64,000 nt of DNA, from positions 62,001 to 126,000 of the forward strand of contig NC_014136.1 of assembly GCF_000092505.1 (NCBI RefSeq), in the 5' to 3' direction. Positions within the stretch are counted from its first letter, which is position 1, and each line of letters starts with the position of its first letter. Below are positions 1 through 8,908 of this stretch, piece by piece. Below the pieces are notes generated by a model. It searched no databases. It saw nothing but the letters and a program-made list of their open reading frames with translations, and was not told the DNA's origin. The translations under genes and the position numbers were made by a program. The stretch is from Leuconostoc kimchii IMSNU 11154 (GTDB lineage Bacteria > Bacillota > Bacilli > Lactobacillales > Lactobacillaceae).

Positions 1-784
1 CTAATATTTTAGTCATTGCATGCGTTATAGAAACATCAGCAATTGCCCAACCAATACGCCATCCAGTCATCGCATATGCTTTAGAAACGCCATTAATAAT
101 AATCATTTTACTGTTTACAAGAGATTCTAGTGACAATCCAGAATGAAATACTGTGTCGCCATAAACTAATTTGCCATAAATTTCATCTAGAATTAGATAT
201 ACGTCATTAGTCTTTGTCCACAAAATAATTGATTCTAATTCATTCTTTGAGTAAACAGCGCCACTTGGGTTGTTGGGTGTATTTAGTATAACTACTTTAG
301 GCTTGTCTTCTAATTTGTTAAGATCATCTATTGTTAACTTGAATTGTGGATCAGAAGAAACAATAGCTTTAAAAGATCCCCCGGCTAATTTGACCTGTTC
401 TGAATAGCTAACCCAAAAAGGGGCAGAAGTTATAACTAGGTCTCCGGGATCAACTAATATTTGCATCAATGCATACAGGGCAAGTTTTGCGCCAGTCGTA
501 ATCACAACTTGATCGGTTAATAAGGAAACATTGTAATCTCTTTTTGCTGCAGCGACCACAGCATTTTTGAGTTCAACTAATCCATTTGTAGCTGTATAGG
601 AATCAGTCAGGTGATCTTTGATAGCAATCCGTGCCGCTCTGCCAATATTGTCAGGTGTATTAAAATCTGGCTCACCTTGACTTAAATTAACGACATCAAT
701 GCCATCAGCAATCATGTCCTTAGCTTTTTTCCCCATTGCCAACGTTGGAGACGCTTCTAAACTGTCGACTCGTTTTGCTAACAT
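1..784 (-). CDS. Class I/II pyridoxal-phosphate aminotransferase, C-terminus cut by window
   Basis: Fold-type I aminotransferase of the aspartate/aromatic family, transferring an amino group between an amino acid and a 2-oxo acid. The visible 261 residues show the substrate-loop region SQGEPDFNTPD near residue 35, the NTPNNPSG motif in the middle and the PLP-lysine region GVSKAYAMTGWRIGW near the cut end. The family is usually about 390 residues, so roughly a third is missing because the window starts here. The ATG at 784 follows an AAAGGA ribosome site. It lies 15 bases after pxpC and is the last visible gene of the operon, so its substrate may belong to the same glutamate/5-oxoproline chemistry, which is an inference. 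Confidence 0.85.
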   Translation of the reverse strand, partial: MLAKRVDSLEASPTLAMGKKAKDMIADGIDVVNLSQGEPDFNTPDNIGRAARIAIKDHLTDSYTATNGLVELKNAVVAAAKRDYNVSLLTDQVVITTGAKLALYALMQILVDPGDLVITSAPFWVSYSEQVKLAGGSFKAIVSSDPQFKLTIDDLNKLEDKPKVVILNTPNNPSGAVYSKNELESIILWTKTNDVYLILDEIYGKLVYGDTVFHSGLSLESLVNSKMIIINGVSKAYAMTGWRIGWAIADVSITHAMTKIL

Positions 785-799
785 TCTTTCATGTCCTTT

Positions 800-1813
800 C
801 TAAAACAAACATTTGATTTTATTCGCCATAGTTCGAGTATGTAATAAAATTTCCCATGGCTTCGATTTATAGATACCTTCTACTACCTCAGCTCTGTCCG
901 CTGAAGCCAACCAAGCATCATTTAATGACACCTTTTCAAAATGTATTGGTTTATGTTGTGGCCATTGCGCAAGTGTACTTAAATCACTAATGATAACCTT
1001 AGCAATGACAGGATATCCTCCATGAGTAGCGCGATCCGCTAATAAAACAATTGGTTGCCCGTCGCGAGATATTTGAATTGCGCCATTCATATTGGCTTCT
1101 GACAATAAATTTTCTGGTTTAAAAATAATCATTGGCCCTTCTATGCGGTATCCCATACGGTCAATATGCTTGCCTAAGTGAAATGGTTTGTTTAATAGTT
1201 TTTGCCATTCATCCTCCGAAAACCAGTCATATTCAGGACCGGGCACAATTCGAATTTTCTTTGTCTTAATTAAACTAATTAGGTTTAATGGCATTTTTGG
1301 TAATAGCTTCACAGTATTGTAATTAAAAGCCTGAGACGCGTCTAAAATATTCAATACATCACCACTTTTTAATCTTTTTCCATTAAAACCACCCAAATTA
1401 ACGGCCAAAGTAGTCGCATGCGATCCCATAACTTTTGGCACCTGAATACCACCAGCAACACTCAAATATACAAATCGTCCTTCTATAATTTGCGTAAAGT
1501 CCAATACGTCATTTTCATTGACTAAAATTGGAATATCCTGACTCACCGTAGCATCATTTAGCTTTGCATTTACACGTGCACCAGTTATAGCTACAATAGT
1601 GCTACTCGAAAATTTTACCTTACCTCCAGTTACGCCAAACTCAATACTAGCAGGTTTATCTGTCGATTTATTACCCACAAGTGCGTTACCAATCTGATAA
1701 GAAAAAATGTCCATAACGCCAGAATTCAAAAACCCTTCACCCTGGTGACCTATTCTACCATCATCTTGAACCGTCGCTAGCATTCCAGGTGTTATGATTT
1801 TTATAGTATTCAT
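800..1813 (-). CDS. pxpC: 5-oxoprolinase subunit PxpC (AHS2/KipA family)
   Basis: Carboxyltransferase-like subunit of the prokaryotic ATP-dependent 5-oxoprolinase PxpABC, which opens 5-oxoproline to glutamate; the B. subtilis homologue is KipA. The 337 residues begin with the family hallmark ITPGMLATVQDDGRIGHQ and later carry GPEYDWF and a DGQPIVLLADRATHGGYP segment. This domain also occurs in urea amidolyase as a biotin-dependent carboxyltransferase domain. It overlaps pxpB by 4 bases (ATGA), so the two are translationally coupled. Length and domain are complete. Confidence 0.92.
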   Translation of the reverse strand: MNTIKIITPGMLATVQDDGRIGHQGEGFLNSGVMDIFSYQIGNALVGNKSTDKPASIEFGVTGGKVKFSSSTIVAITGARVNAKLNDATVSQDIPILVNENDVLDFTQIIEGRFVYLSVAGGIQVPKVMGSHATTLAVNLGGFNGKRLKSGDVLNILDASQAFNYNTVKLLPKMPLNLISLIKTKKIRIVPGPEYDWFSEDEWQKLLNKPFHLGKHIDRMGYRIEGPMIIFKPENLLSEANMNGAIQISRDGQPIVLLADRATHGGYPVIAKVIISDLSTLAQWPQHKPIHFEKVSLNDAWLASADRAEVVEGIYKSKPWEILLHTRTMANKIKCLF

Positions 1814-2526
1814 AGCGTTTTCTCCTTAGAAACAAAATCATCAAAATGCGTACCTTTCAATTTTTGGAATTCAAGCTTATCTATTGCATAAAACTTCATC
1901 CTGTCTCCAGCATGAAGTTTTATTTCAGGTCGATTCGAATCAAACATAACTAATGGTGTTTGACCAATAATCTGCCAACCGCCCGGAGAGTCAACAGGAT
2001 AATATCCTGTTTGTTCCCCACCAATAGCAATAGAACCAGCAGGAATTCTTAGTCTTGGTGTATTTTTACGAGGTGTATGAAGCTTTGCATCTAAGCCACC
2101 AAGATATGCAAAACCGGGTAAAAATCCTAACATATAAATTCTATATGCTTGTGCCGTATGAAGATGAATTACTTCTGCTATAGATAACCCATGATATTTA
2201 GCAACCTCTAGCAAATCTAATCCCACTTCATCATTATAAAGTACAGGTATATCATAGTGTCTTCCTTTTTTATCAACTATTTCACCATCCATTTTGTTTA
2301 ATTGCTTTTCTAAAAAATGCTTAAATGATGCAATATCTATAACAAGTGGATCAAAAACAAATGTAACTTCTCGATAAGCGGGTATAATATCCACCAACCC
2401 ATTTATATGTTGCCTCTCTACTAATTTAGCTATCGATAGTACTTGATTGCTAATTTTTTCTGAAACAACATTTTCAAATACAACGTTAATACTTGTGTCA
2501 CCAGAAAAAATAACTTTTGAATTCAT
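1810..2526 (-). CDS. pxpB: 5-oxoprolinase subunit PxpB (AHS1/KipI family)
   Basis: Partner of PxpC; in B. subtilis KipI is also an inhibitor of the sporulation kinase KinA, a role that does not apply to a non-sporulating lactic acid bacterium. The 238 residues contain the family core YMLGFLPGFAYLGGLD near residue 130, then TPRLRIPAGSIAIGGEQTGY and the SPGGWQIIGQTP motif. It sits between the NRAMP-like transporter (11 bases upstream) and pxpC (4-base overlap). The whole family domain is present with no damage. Confidence 0.92.
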   Translation of the reverse strand: MNSKVIFSGDTSINVVFENVVSEKISNQVLSIAKLVERQHINGLVDIIPAYREVTFVFDPLVIDIASFKHFLEKQLNKMDGEIVDKKGRHYDIPVLYNDEVGLDLLEVAKYHGLSIAEVIHLHTAQAYRIYMLGFLPGFAYLGGLDAKLHTPRKNTPRLRIPAGSIAIGGEQTGYYPVDSPGGWQIIGQTPLVMFDSNRPEIKLHAGDRMKFYAIDKLEFQKLKGTHFDDFVSKEKTL

Positions 2527-2537
2527 TTAGACCCCTT

Positions 2538-3770
2538 TTATAATGTATGAATGAGCGTTTCGATGCCAGCAAATGCCATGAATAGGACCACAATCCAGCC
2601 AAAAATGCTTAGTAGTATGGGATGCTTATAATCAGTACCCATAATTTTGTTTTTATATGCCCCAATCAATAAAATGGCCAAAGCAATAGGTAAAATTAGC
2701 CCATTAATCGCACCAACTACAACTAAAATTTGAGCGGGCTTACCTACAATGTAAAATACTAAGGTTGAAACAGCAATGAAACCAATGACAAGGTATGGAC
2801 GGTACTTTTGAAATTTTACGGCACCCTCAGGAGAGTGTGAATAATTCATAAATGACACTGATGTGAATGTCGATCCGAGAATGGAGGTCATGCCAGCAGC
2901 GAACAACAGTAAACCAAAGAACTTATAACCAAAGTTTCCAGCTGCAATTTTAAAAATATCAGCTGCTGGATTCAAGGGATCTAACTTATGACCAGCCATT
3001 ACGACTGCCAGCCCGGCTAAAAATAACATGACACGAATTACTGATGCAATTCCAATTCCTGAAAGCGCGCCCTCATTGACGTATTTCAATCCTTTTTGTC
3101 CATGCACTCCACCCTCTAACAAACGGTGACCACCTGCGAAAGAAATGTAGCCCCCTACTGTACCACCAACAATAGTTACTATCGAATAAAAATCTATATT
3201 ACTTGGTAAAAAGGTATGTTTGATTGCTGAACTAACAGGGACAGTAGTAACAGACAAAATATAAATTAAAACTGCAATTTTTACGACAGCTAGCACTTGT
3301 ACTGTGCGATCCATTACTAGCAATGCATTTCTGACAACAAATACAATTATTGCCAAAACAGCAGCAATGACAGCTCCGTTTTCGGCTGATATACCAAACA
3401 AAACATTTAAACCAAGTCCTGCTCCAGCAACATTTCCAATATTAAAAAAGAAACCACCGACCACAATTAAAAAAGTTAAAAAGTAGCCTAATCCAGGGAA
3501 AATATCATTAGCAATTTGTTGCGCATGTTTTCCAGATACAGTAATAATTCTCCAAATATTCATTTGCACAACAATGTCAATCAAAATTGTTATTAAAATT
3601 GCGAACCCAAAGCTCGGTCCTAATTGACTTGTAAAGGTCGCTGTTTGTGTTAAAAATCCTGGGCCAACAGCAGCCATTGCCATGACAAATGCTGCTCCCA
3701 TCGCAACAGAACGTGCGCTTCTTTTATTAATTGACAACTCTGCGTTGCTTTTTATTTTGTTTTGATGCAT
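2538..3770 (-). CDS. NRAMP-family transporter (YcsG-like)
   Basis: Polytopic membrane protein of 410 residues with about eleven hydrophobic segments, related to NRAMP divalent-metal/proton symporters. A homologue, YcsG, sits in the same place in the B. subtilis ycsF-ycsG-ycsI-kipI-kipA cluster. The first membrane segment has VGPGFLTQTATFTSQLG where classical NRAMPs have the metal-binding D-P-G-N motif, and the acid and asparagine are absent. An organic substrate such as 5-oxoproline or a related amino acid is therefore more plausible than a metal ion; that is an inference. The gene lies 12 bases downstream of pxpA. Confidence 0.85.
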   Translation of the reverse strand: MHQNKIKSNAELSINKRSARSVAMGAAFVMAMAAVGPGFLTQTATFTSQLGPSFGFAILITILIDIVVQMNIWRIITVSGKHAQQIANDIFPGLGYFLTFLIVVGGFFFNIGNVAGAGLGLNVLFGISAENGAVIAAVLAIIVFVVRNALLVMDRTVQVLAVVKIAVLIYILSVTTVPVSSAIKHTFLPSNIDFYSIVTIVGGTVGGYISFAGGHRLLEGGVHGQKGLKYVNEGALSGIGIASVIRVMLFLAGLAVVMAGHKLDPLNPAADIFKIAAGNFGYKFFGLLLFAAGMTSILGSTFTSVSFMNYSHSPEGAVKFQKYRPYLVIGFIAVSTLVFYIVGKPAQILVVVGAINGLILPIALAILLIGAYKNKIMGTDYKHPILLSIFGWIVVLFMAFAGIETLIHTL

Positions 3771-3782
3771 ATTTTTATCCTC

Positions 3783-4547
3783 TTAACAGATTTTATTGGT
3801 CACTATAACTTGATTCTCAAGAAGCAGTTTTTTAATCTCTATGGCCAAGTCCACAGCAGAATGGTTGTCACCATGAACACAAATAGAATCCACTGCTAGA
3901 GGCACAACCTCCCCGGTAACAGACACGACGGATTTTTTTTCCACCATTTCAAGGGCTCGCTGAGCAGCTTCCGCTGGATTTGAAATAACGGCGTTTGGCT
4001 GAGACCGTGGAACAAGAGACCCATCAGATTGGTAATTTCTATCAGCAAATACTTCTTGAGCGAACTTCATATTGGCATTTTGTGCTGCTTTAATTAATTC
4101 ACTGTTGGCCAATCCATATACAATTGTTTGCGGATCAACTAACTTAATTCCAGTAATTACAGCATCAGCTATTAGTCGATCTTTCGCTGCCATATTGTAT
4201 AAAGCGCCATGAGCTTTAACGTGATGCAATTTGTGATCAGGGGTGAAAGCAGACAGGGCGCCAACTTGGTAAGCCACTATATCTGTGATCTCTGATGTAT
4301 TCATCTCAATTTTACGTCGACCAAAACCCTGTAAATCTGGAAAGCCTGGATGAGCTCCAATTGCAACACCTTTGTCAAGTGCTAGTTGAACAGTCTGAGC
4401 CATAATTGACGCATCACCAGCGTGAAATCCACAAGCAACATTTGCAGAAGTAACTTGCTGTAAAATTTCGCTGTCTAGGCCAATTTTGTAATTTCCAAAA
4501 CTTTCTCCTAAATCTGAGTTAAAATCCACTTTTATCATTTTATTCAC
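3783..4547 (-). CDS. pxpA: 5-oxoprolinase subunit PxpA (LamB/YcsF family)
   Basis: Third component of the 5-oxoprolinase PxpABC. The 254 residues open with VDFNSDLGESFG, continue with SANVACGFHAGD and GAHPGFPDLQGFGRR, and have VKAHGALYN and a C-terminal CVHGDN motif, all standard for the LamB/YcsF family. The protein is full length. It overlaps the upstream DUF1445 gene by 4 bases and is followed by the NRAMP-like gene. Confidence 0.93.
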   Translation of the reverse strand: MNKMIKVDFNSDLGESFGNYKIGLDSEILQQVTSANVACGFHAGDASIMAQTVQLALDKGVAIGAHPGFPDLQGFGRRKIEMNTSEITDIVAYQVGALSAFTPDHKLHHVKAHGALYNMAAKDRLIADAVITGIKLVDPQTIVYGLANSELIKAAQNANMKFAQEVFADRNYQSDGSLVPRSQPNAVISNPAEAAQRALEMVEKKSVVSVTGEVVPLAVDSICVHGDNHSAVDLAIEIKKLLLENQVIVTNKIC

Positions 4548-5314
4548 ACGCTAAGTTCCTTATTTGATATATTAGTAATCAACATGTGTCCTGGTGAATG
4601 TGTAATGGCAAATTTTGGTTTCGAAGCCATTACTGCTGCTTGTGGCGTTACACCACATGCCCAAAACACAGGTATTTCATTTTCATTAATGGTAACCGCG
4701 TCACCATAATCTGGATTGGCAAGATCATATATACCAATTTCTGCTGGATTTCCAATCTGAATTGGAGCACCATGAACGCCTGGCAACCGATTCGTTACAT
4801 TAACCGCTGTAGCTATTTGACTACTTTTTATAGGCCTCATGCTTACAACCATATTCCCCGAAAATTTACCCGCTTGCTTTAAGGGAATATTTGTATTGAA
4901 CATTGGCACATTTGCTTTTTCAGTAATGTGACGAATTTCGATGCCCGCATCGACTAGTAAATCTTCAAAGGAAAAACTACATCCTATCAAAAAACTAACC
5001 AAATCTTCACGCCAAAAGTCTACAACGGACAAATATTCGTCAACCATTTTGCCATTTCGATAAATACGATATTTTGGAAAATCTGTAGCAACATCAATGT
5101 CATTCCCTAATGTTTGCAACTCTCTGCTCCCTACTTCTGTGACTTCCAGGATGGGAATAGGTTTAGGATTACGCTGAGCAAATAATAGAAAGTCGTATGC
5201 ATCTTCCCAAGGAAGAACAATTAAATTTGTTTGAGCATATCCTGGGCACATCCCAGCAGTTGGCTTTTGATATTCGTTATTTCTCACTTTTTTTCTAAAT
5301 TCTGTTGGTGTCAT
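4544..5314 (-). CDS. DUF1445 protein (YcsI family, putative hydro-lyase or D-glutamate cyclase related)
   Basis: A 256-residue member of the DUF1445/YcsI family. The signature regions are GMCPGYAQTNLIVLPW near residue 20, RNGKMVDE, and the conserved end WACGVTPQAAVMASKP followed by ITHSPGHMLITN. The same domain forms the N-terminal half of vertebrate D-glutamate cyclase (DGLUCY), which interconverts D-glutamate and 5-oxo-D-proline. Its conserved place beside pxpABC fits a role in the same metabolite pool, but no enzyme activity can be read from the sequence. It starts 12 bases after accC. Confidence 0.85.
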   Translation of the reverse strand: MTPTEFRKKVRNNEYQKPTAGMCPGYAQTNLIVLPWEDAYDFLLFAQRNPKPIPILEVTEVGSRELQTLGNDIDVATDFPKYRIYRNGKMVDEYLSVVDFWREDLVSFLIGCSFSFEDLLVDAGIEIRHITEKANVPMFNTNIPLKQAGKFSGNMVVSMRPIKSSQIATAVNVTNRLPGVHGAPIQIGNPAEIGIYDLANPDYGDAVTINENEIPVFWACGVTPQAAVMASKPKFAITHSPGHMLITNISNKELSV

Positions 5315-5326
5315 TTTAAAAATTTC

Positions 5327-6667
5327 CTATTCTTTCATTTGAAAATCCAACCAGTCAATGTCTGTTTTATTCTTATCTGACATGTAGTCGGGGTGAATAA
5401 TAATTCTCATCAACAAATCTAAATTTGTTTCCACACCTAATATAACTGTCTCTTCTATCGCTATCTGCAATCTTTTTAATGTCTCATGCCGAGTCATGCC
5501 AGTTGCAATAATTTTTACAATCATCGCGTCATAATATGGAGGTACTTTATATCCTTGATACACAGCCGTTTCAATTCTAATTCCTAATCCGGTGGGCAAA
5601 TGTAATCCAGTAATTGTGCCTGCGGATAGAGCGGACACGCGTGCCTCAATAGCAAAATTGTTTTTTGAGCCAATTGAAATGTCATTTATAGTTCGACCAC
5701 TTGCTAATTGAATTTGAGCTGATACAATATCGATTCCTGAAACTTCTTCAGAAATAGCATGCTCAACTTGAATTCTTGTATTCATTTCCATGAAATAAAA
5801 TTTGCCAGGACCCTGATATAAAAATTCAAAAGTGCCTGCACTTCGATAAGCCATTCTTTTTACAGCATTTAGAGAAACTGCTAACATTTTTTTTCGTGTC
5901 GTTTCATCCAGTAAATGACTAGGAGCTTCTTCGATTACTTTTTGGTGGTGACTTTGAATCGTACAGTCCCGTTCCCCCAAAACTATGGCATTGCCTAAAC
6001 CGTCACCTAGGATTTGTACTTCAATATGACGCGGTTTAGAAACAAATTTCTCAAGATACATCCGTGGATCACCAACTGACGCCATGATTTCACTCTGGGC
6101 TACCTCAAAAAGCGATTTAAAACTGTCTTGATTTGATACTAGACGCATACCTTTTCCGCCACCACCAGCTACTGACTTTAGCATAACTGGATATCCAATT
6201 TTTTTTGCCTGTTTAAAACCAATATCAACATCTTCAAAAAAACTATCACTACCTGAAACAATAGGGACTCCAGCCTCTGACATAAATTGCCTAGCTTTTT
6301 CTTTATCACCCATTTGTGCGATAACTTCACTAGTTGGACCAATAAAGACGATTCCCATTTCTTCAACCTGCTTGGCAAAATTAGGATTTTCTGACAAAAA
6401 ACCATATCCTGGATGAATCGCATCTGCATGTGTGATCTCAGCCGCTGCTAAAATTGCTTTTTGATTCAAATAACTATCTGCAACATTAGACGGACCGATT
6501 TGTACTGATTCATCCGCCATTGCTACATGTAATGAGTCTTTGTCTGCTGACGAATATACCGCAACGGTTTGAAATCCTAACATTTTGACAGCACGAATTA
6601 TTCTAACAGCTATTTCTCCTCGATTTGCAATTAAAACTTTGAAATTGTCTACAAATTTTTCACCCAT
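5327..6667 (-). CDS. accC: Biotin carboxylase (AccC type)
   Basis: ATP-dependent carboxylation of the biotin on a carrier protein, using bicarbonate. The 446 residues show the N-terminal KVLIANRGEIAVRIIRA, the ATP-grasp glycine loop GGGGKGMR near residue 165, the HQKVIEEAPS loop and the active-site EMNTRIQVEH. The start ATG shares its first base with the accB stop (TAATG), so the pair is coupled. No carboxyltransferase genes accA or accD are nearby. The adjacent AHS1/AHS2 proteins PxpB and PxpC are the only candidate carboxyl acceptors in the operon. Confidence 0.93.
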   Translation of the reverse strand: MGEKFVDNFKVLIANRGEIAVRIIRAVKMLGFQTVAVYSSADKDSLHVAMADESVQIGPSNVADSYLNQKAILAAAEITHADAIHPGYGFLSENPNFAKQVEEMGIVFIGPTSEVIAQMGDKEKARQFMSEAGVPIVSGSDSFFEDVDIGFKQAKKIGYPVMLKSVAGGGGKGMRLVSNQDSFKSLFEVAQSEIMASVGDPRMYLEKFVSKPRHIEVQILGDGLGNAIVLGERDCTIQSHHQKVIEEAPSHLLDETTRKKMLAVSLNAVKRMAYRSAGTFEFLYQGPGKFYFMEMNTRIQVEHAISEEVSGIDIVSAQIQLASGRTINDISIGSKNNFAIEARVSALSAGTITGLHLPTGLGIRIETAVYQGYKVPPYYDAMIVKIIATGMTRHETLKRLQIAIEETVILGVETNLDLLMRIIIHPDYMSDKNKTDIDWLDFQMKE

Positions 6668-7068
6668 TACGATAACCTAAACAACTTTTGACCGTATTCA
6701 ATTGATTCACCGTCTGAAACTAAAATTTCAGCTATTAAACCATCCTTGTTTGCTAAAACATCAGTCATCATTTTCATAGCTTCAACAATACCTACAACTG
6801 TTGACTTTGTTACTTTTTGTCCAACAGAAATAAACGGTGTTGACTCTGGGTCAGATGAAACATAGAAAGTTCCGACCGTAGGCGATGTAATATACTCACT
6901 AGTAGGTACTTGTTTTTCTGTCTCTGACTCAGCATTCACACCGCTTTGAAAATTGCTAAGAATATTTTTTGAAACACTAATTTTAGAGTCACCATTCCTA
7001 AAAGAAATATGGGTCAAGTTATTTTCATTTAAAATTTTCACAATGTAATTAATATCTTCTAGTTTCAT
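6667..7068 (-). CDS. accB: Biotin carboxyl carrier protein (AccB type)
   Basis: Carries biotin on lysine 99 in the motif VEAMKMMTDV, at the C-terminal biotinyl domain that follows an SPTVGTFY segment. Length (133 residues) and layout match AccB rather than a decarboxylase-type carrier. The ATG at 7068 was preferred to a TTG nine bases upstream because the AAGGAGG site at 7079-7085 sits ten bases before the ATG and only one before the TTG. It is the first gene of the eight-gene operon. Confidence 0.9.
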   Translation of the reverse strand: MKLEDINYIVKILNENNLTHISFRNGDSKISVSKNILSNFQSGVNAESETEKQVPTSEYITSPTVGTFYVSSDPESTPFISVGQKVTKSTVVGIVEAMKMMTDVLANKDGLIAEILVSDGESIEYGQKLFRLS

Positions 7069-7113
7069 CGAATACAACCCTCCTTATGATATGATTAGAA
7101 TTTATCACAAATT

Positions 7114-7150
7114 ATTATAGTATTCACATTTCCTGTTAGATAATCTAACA
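7114..7150 (-). promoter_or_regulatory. Operon promoter with palindromic operator
   Basis: On the minus strand a perfect TATAAT (7114-7119) stands 17 bases after a poor -35 (TATCTA, 7137-7142). The -35 lies inside the perfect palindrome TGTTAGATAATCTAACA (7134-7150). A weak -35 covered by a dyad suggests an activator or repressor site controlling the pxp/acc operon; the regulator is not encoded nearby. Confidence 0.55.
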
Positions 7151-7420
7151 TAGATTGACCTTTTTTATATTTTTTTGAAATACGAAATTGTACTCAAATA
7201 ATCGCTACGGACTTTTAATGTCTTATAAAAAAGCTAATTAATATATAGAATAAATTATTTATTTATTTTAATTTTGTTATTAATTAATCTAAAATGAAAA
7301 ATTTTTAAAAGGGTGCGAGATATTGTCATTACATTATTTATCGAGGGTAAACTATTATAATGCTTTTATCTGTAATTTTCACAGATGCTAAAAAACCATT
7401 TGACAAGAAAATTTTTCTCC
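7151..7420. other. AT-rich intergenic junction
   Basis: About 270 bases with no credible gene. It separates the pxp/acc operon from the plasmid backbone and so contains the boundary between the two. A small hairpin (ATCTGT and ACAGAT arms near 7370-7386) lies after the relaxase stop but lacks a T tract. No direct repeat or attachment site could be recognised by eye. Confidence 0.4.
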
Positions 7421-8908
7421 TTACAATCTTCTGGATATTTCTGACTCGTATTCTTCGTTAGCCTTTTCTTGTTCAACTTTTTTTTGATTTCTTAAGAATT
7501 GACGTTCTGCATTTGTCTCAGCACGGATGTCCTGCCGCCACAAACGACTAATTTTATTAAACGAGCCACCCCGCACTGGCATCTGATCACCTATGTGCTT
7601 CTTTGTTATATTTGGGTTGACATTGTCGAACCACGGCTTGGGGGTCAATTTTATTTCCTCAGGGCTAGATGCAATTTTAGTTTTGTCTGTGATGCCGCCT
7701 TTGTCGCGCTTTTTTACATTGCTTAGTAGCTCAGACATTTGTTGGTCAATATCATTTAGTGAGGTATCTTCAATTTGTGCTAAATGTTTGTAGAGTTGAT
7801 TCGCTAAGCGTTTCCTTAATTCCTCTTCCTTATTCTCAGACCATTTGAGTTGTCCCTTATGCATCACGCCCTGGTCTTCAATATTAATGGCGTCGTATTC
7901 TTGTGCCAGCGACTTAAAACCCTCATATTCAGGTTTAAGCTCTTCGGCAAACAAATCATCTATTAGTTGATCGGTTAATTGATTTGCTTTTGCCATCCTG
8001 CCTTTTCCAGCTGTTAAATGAGCATTACCAACCTGCCACCGCCCTTTCATGTTTTGAGGTAAAGCATCGTAAATTTGTTTGATGGCTTTAGCATGACGAT
8101 CATTTAATAGGTTGTCTAGCGCTGCCTCCACAATTTCTTTTTTAAAGCCACCAACACCTTTTAATATTTCCTGATGCCGTCTTAGTTCCTGTGATGACAT
8201 TAATTGTTTTCTAAACTGTCGTTTGGCTTGTTCAATCACTTCCAGAGGTATAACACCTATTGGCTGCCCTTTATACTTACCTTCTTGTTTGATCATCTCA
8301 GGACGCGTTTCTTGGCTTTTTTTAGCAAACCACAGATGCATGTTTAGGTGGTCAGTATCCTGATGAATCACACCAAACCAAACAATGTCATTTTCATCTT
8401 CTCCCAAAGGTAAATTAAATCCTTTGTTAATTAGCGTCTTAGCAACCTCTTGTTCTGCATGCTTCAATTTATTTTGGTCTATCATACGAGTTTCGGGATC
8501 ATAGAGATTGTTTTTAACTAACCAATCGCCTCTGATTGAAAAAGCGAGTTCATGGATATTATTGCCATTTTTTTGAGTCTCATCCAAGTCTTTTCTCAAT
8601 ACAGAAATATCGTGATTATCATAATTTAGTTTATCGCTACCAAATATTGGATGCGTTTCTGTTACCGCAGAATTGCGGTTAGCATAGCCAGGCTTGCTAA
8701 ATTGTTCCTTTAAGTCAATTAAATCGTTCATGGACTCATTATTAAGATCGTTTGTCTTTTCCGAATTATTAGCGTAGTCAACTAAATCTGAGAAATTTTG
8801 TCCCTTTATATCTGCTGTACTAGACGTGACAAACTGCGCGGGTAGATTAACCATTGCTGTCTTTTTTTCACCCAGTGCAAAGGCGGCAATTTTACCAGTC
8901 TTCGCCAT
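7421..8908 (-). CDS. MobL-type relaxase
   Basis: Probable conjugative relaxase that nicks oriT and leads the strand into the recipient. The 495 residues contain the three-histidine metal motif GVIHQDTDHLNMHLWF (His182, His187, His191) typical of the MOBP-like MobL group of Firmicutes plasmids. The expected upstream tyrosine region is around NYDNHD near residues 95-100. The remaining C-terminal half is hydrophilic. It overlaps the preceding small HTH gene by 17 bases and closes the mobilisation operon. No coupling protein or type IV secretion gene is present, so transfer would need help from another element. Confidence 0.8.
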   Translation of the reverse strand: MAKTGKIAAFALGEKKTAMVNLPAQFVTSSTADIKGQNFSDLVDYANNSEKTNDLNNESMNDLIDLKEQFSKPGYANRNSAVTETHPIFGSDKLNYDNHDISVLRKDLDETQKNGNNIHELAFSIRGDWLVKNNLYDPETRMIDQNKLKHAEQEVAKTLINKGFNLPLGEDENDIVWFGVIHQDTDHLNMHLWFAKKSQETRPEMIKQEGKYKGQPIGVIPLEVIEQAKRQFRKQLMSSQELRRHQEILKGVGGFKKEIVEAALDNLLNDRHAKAIKQIYDALPQNMKGRWQVGNAHLTAGKGRMAKANQLTDQLIDDLFAEELKPEYEGFKSLAQEYDAINIEDQGVMHKGQLKWSENKEEELRKRLANQLYKHLAQIEDTSLNDIDQQMSELLSNVKKRDKGGITDKTKIASSPEEIKLTPKPWFDNVNPNITKKHIGDQMPVRGGSFNKISRLWRQDIRAETNAERQFLRNQKKVEQEKANEEYESEISRRL

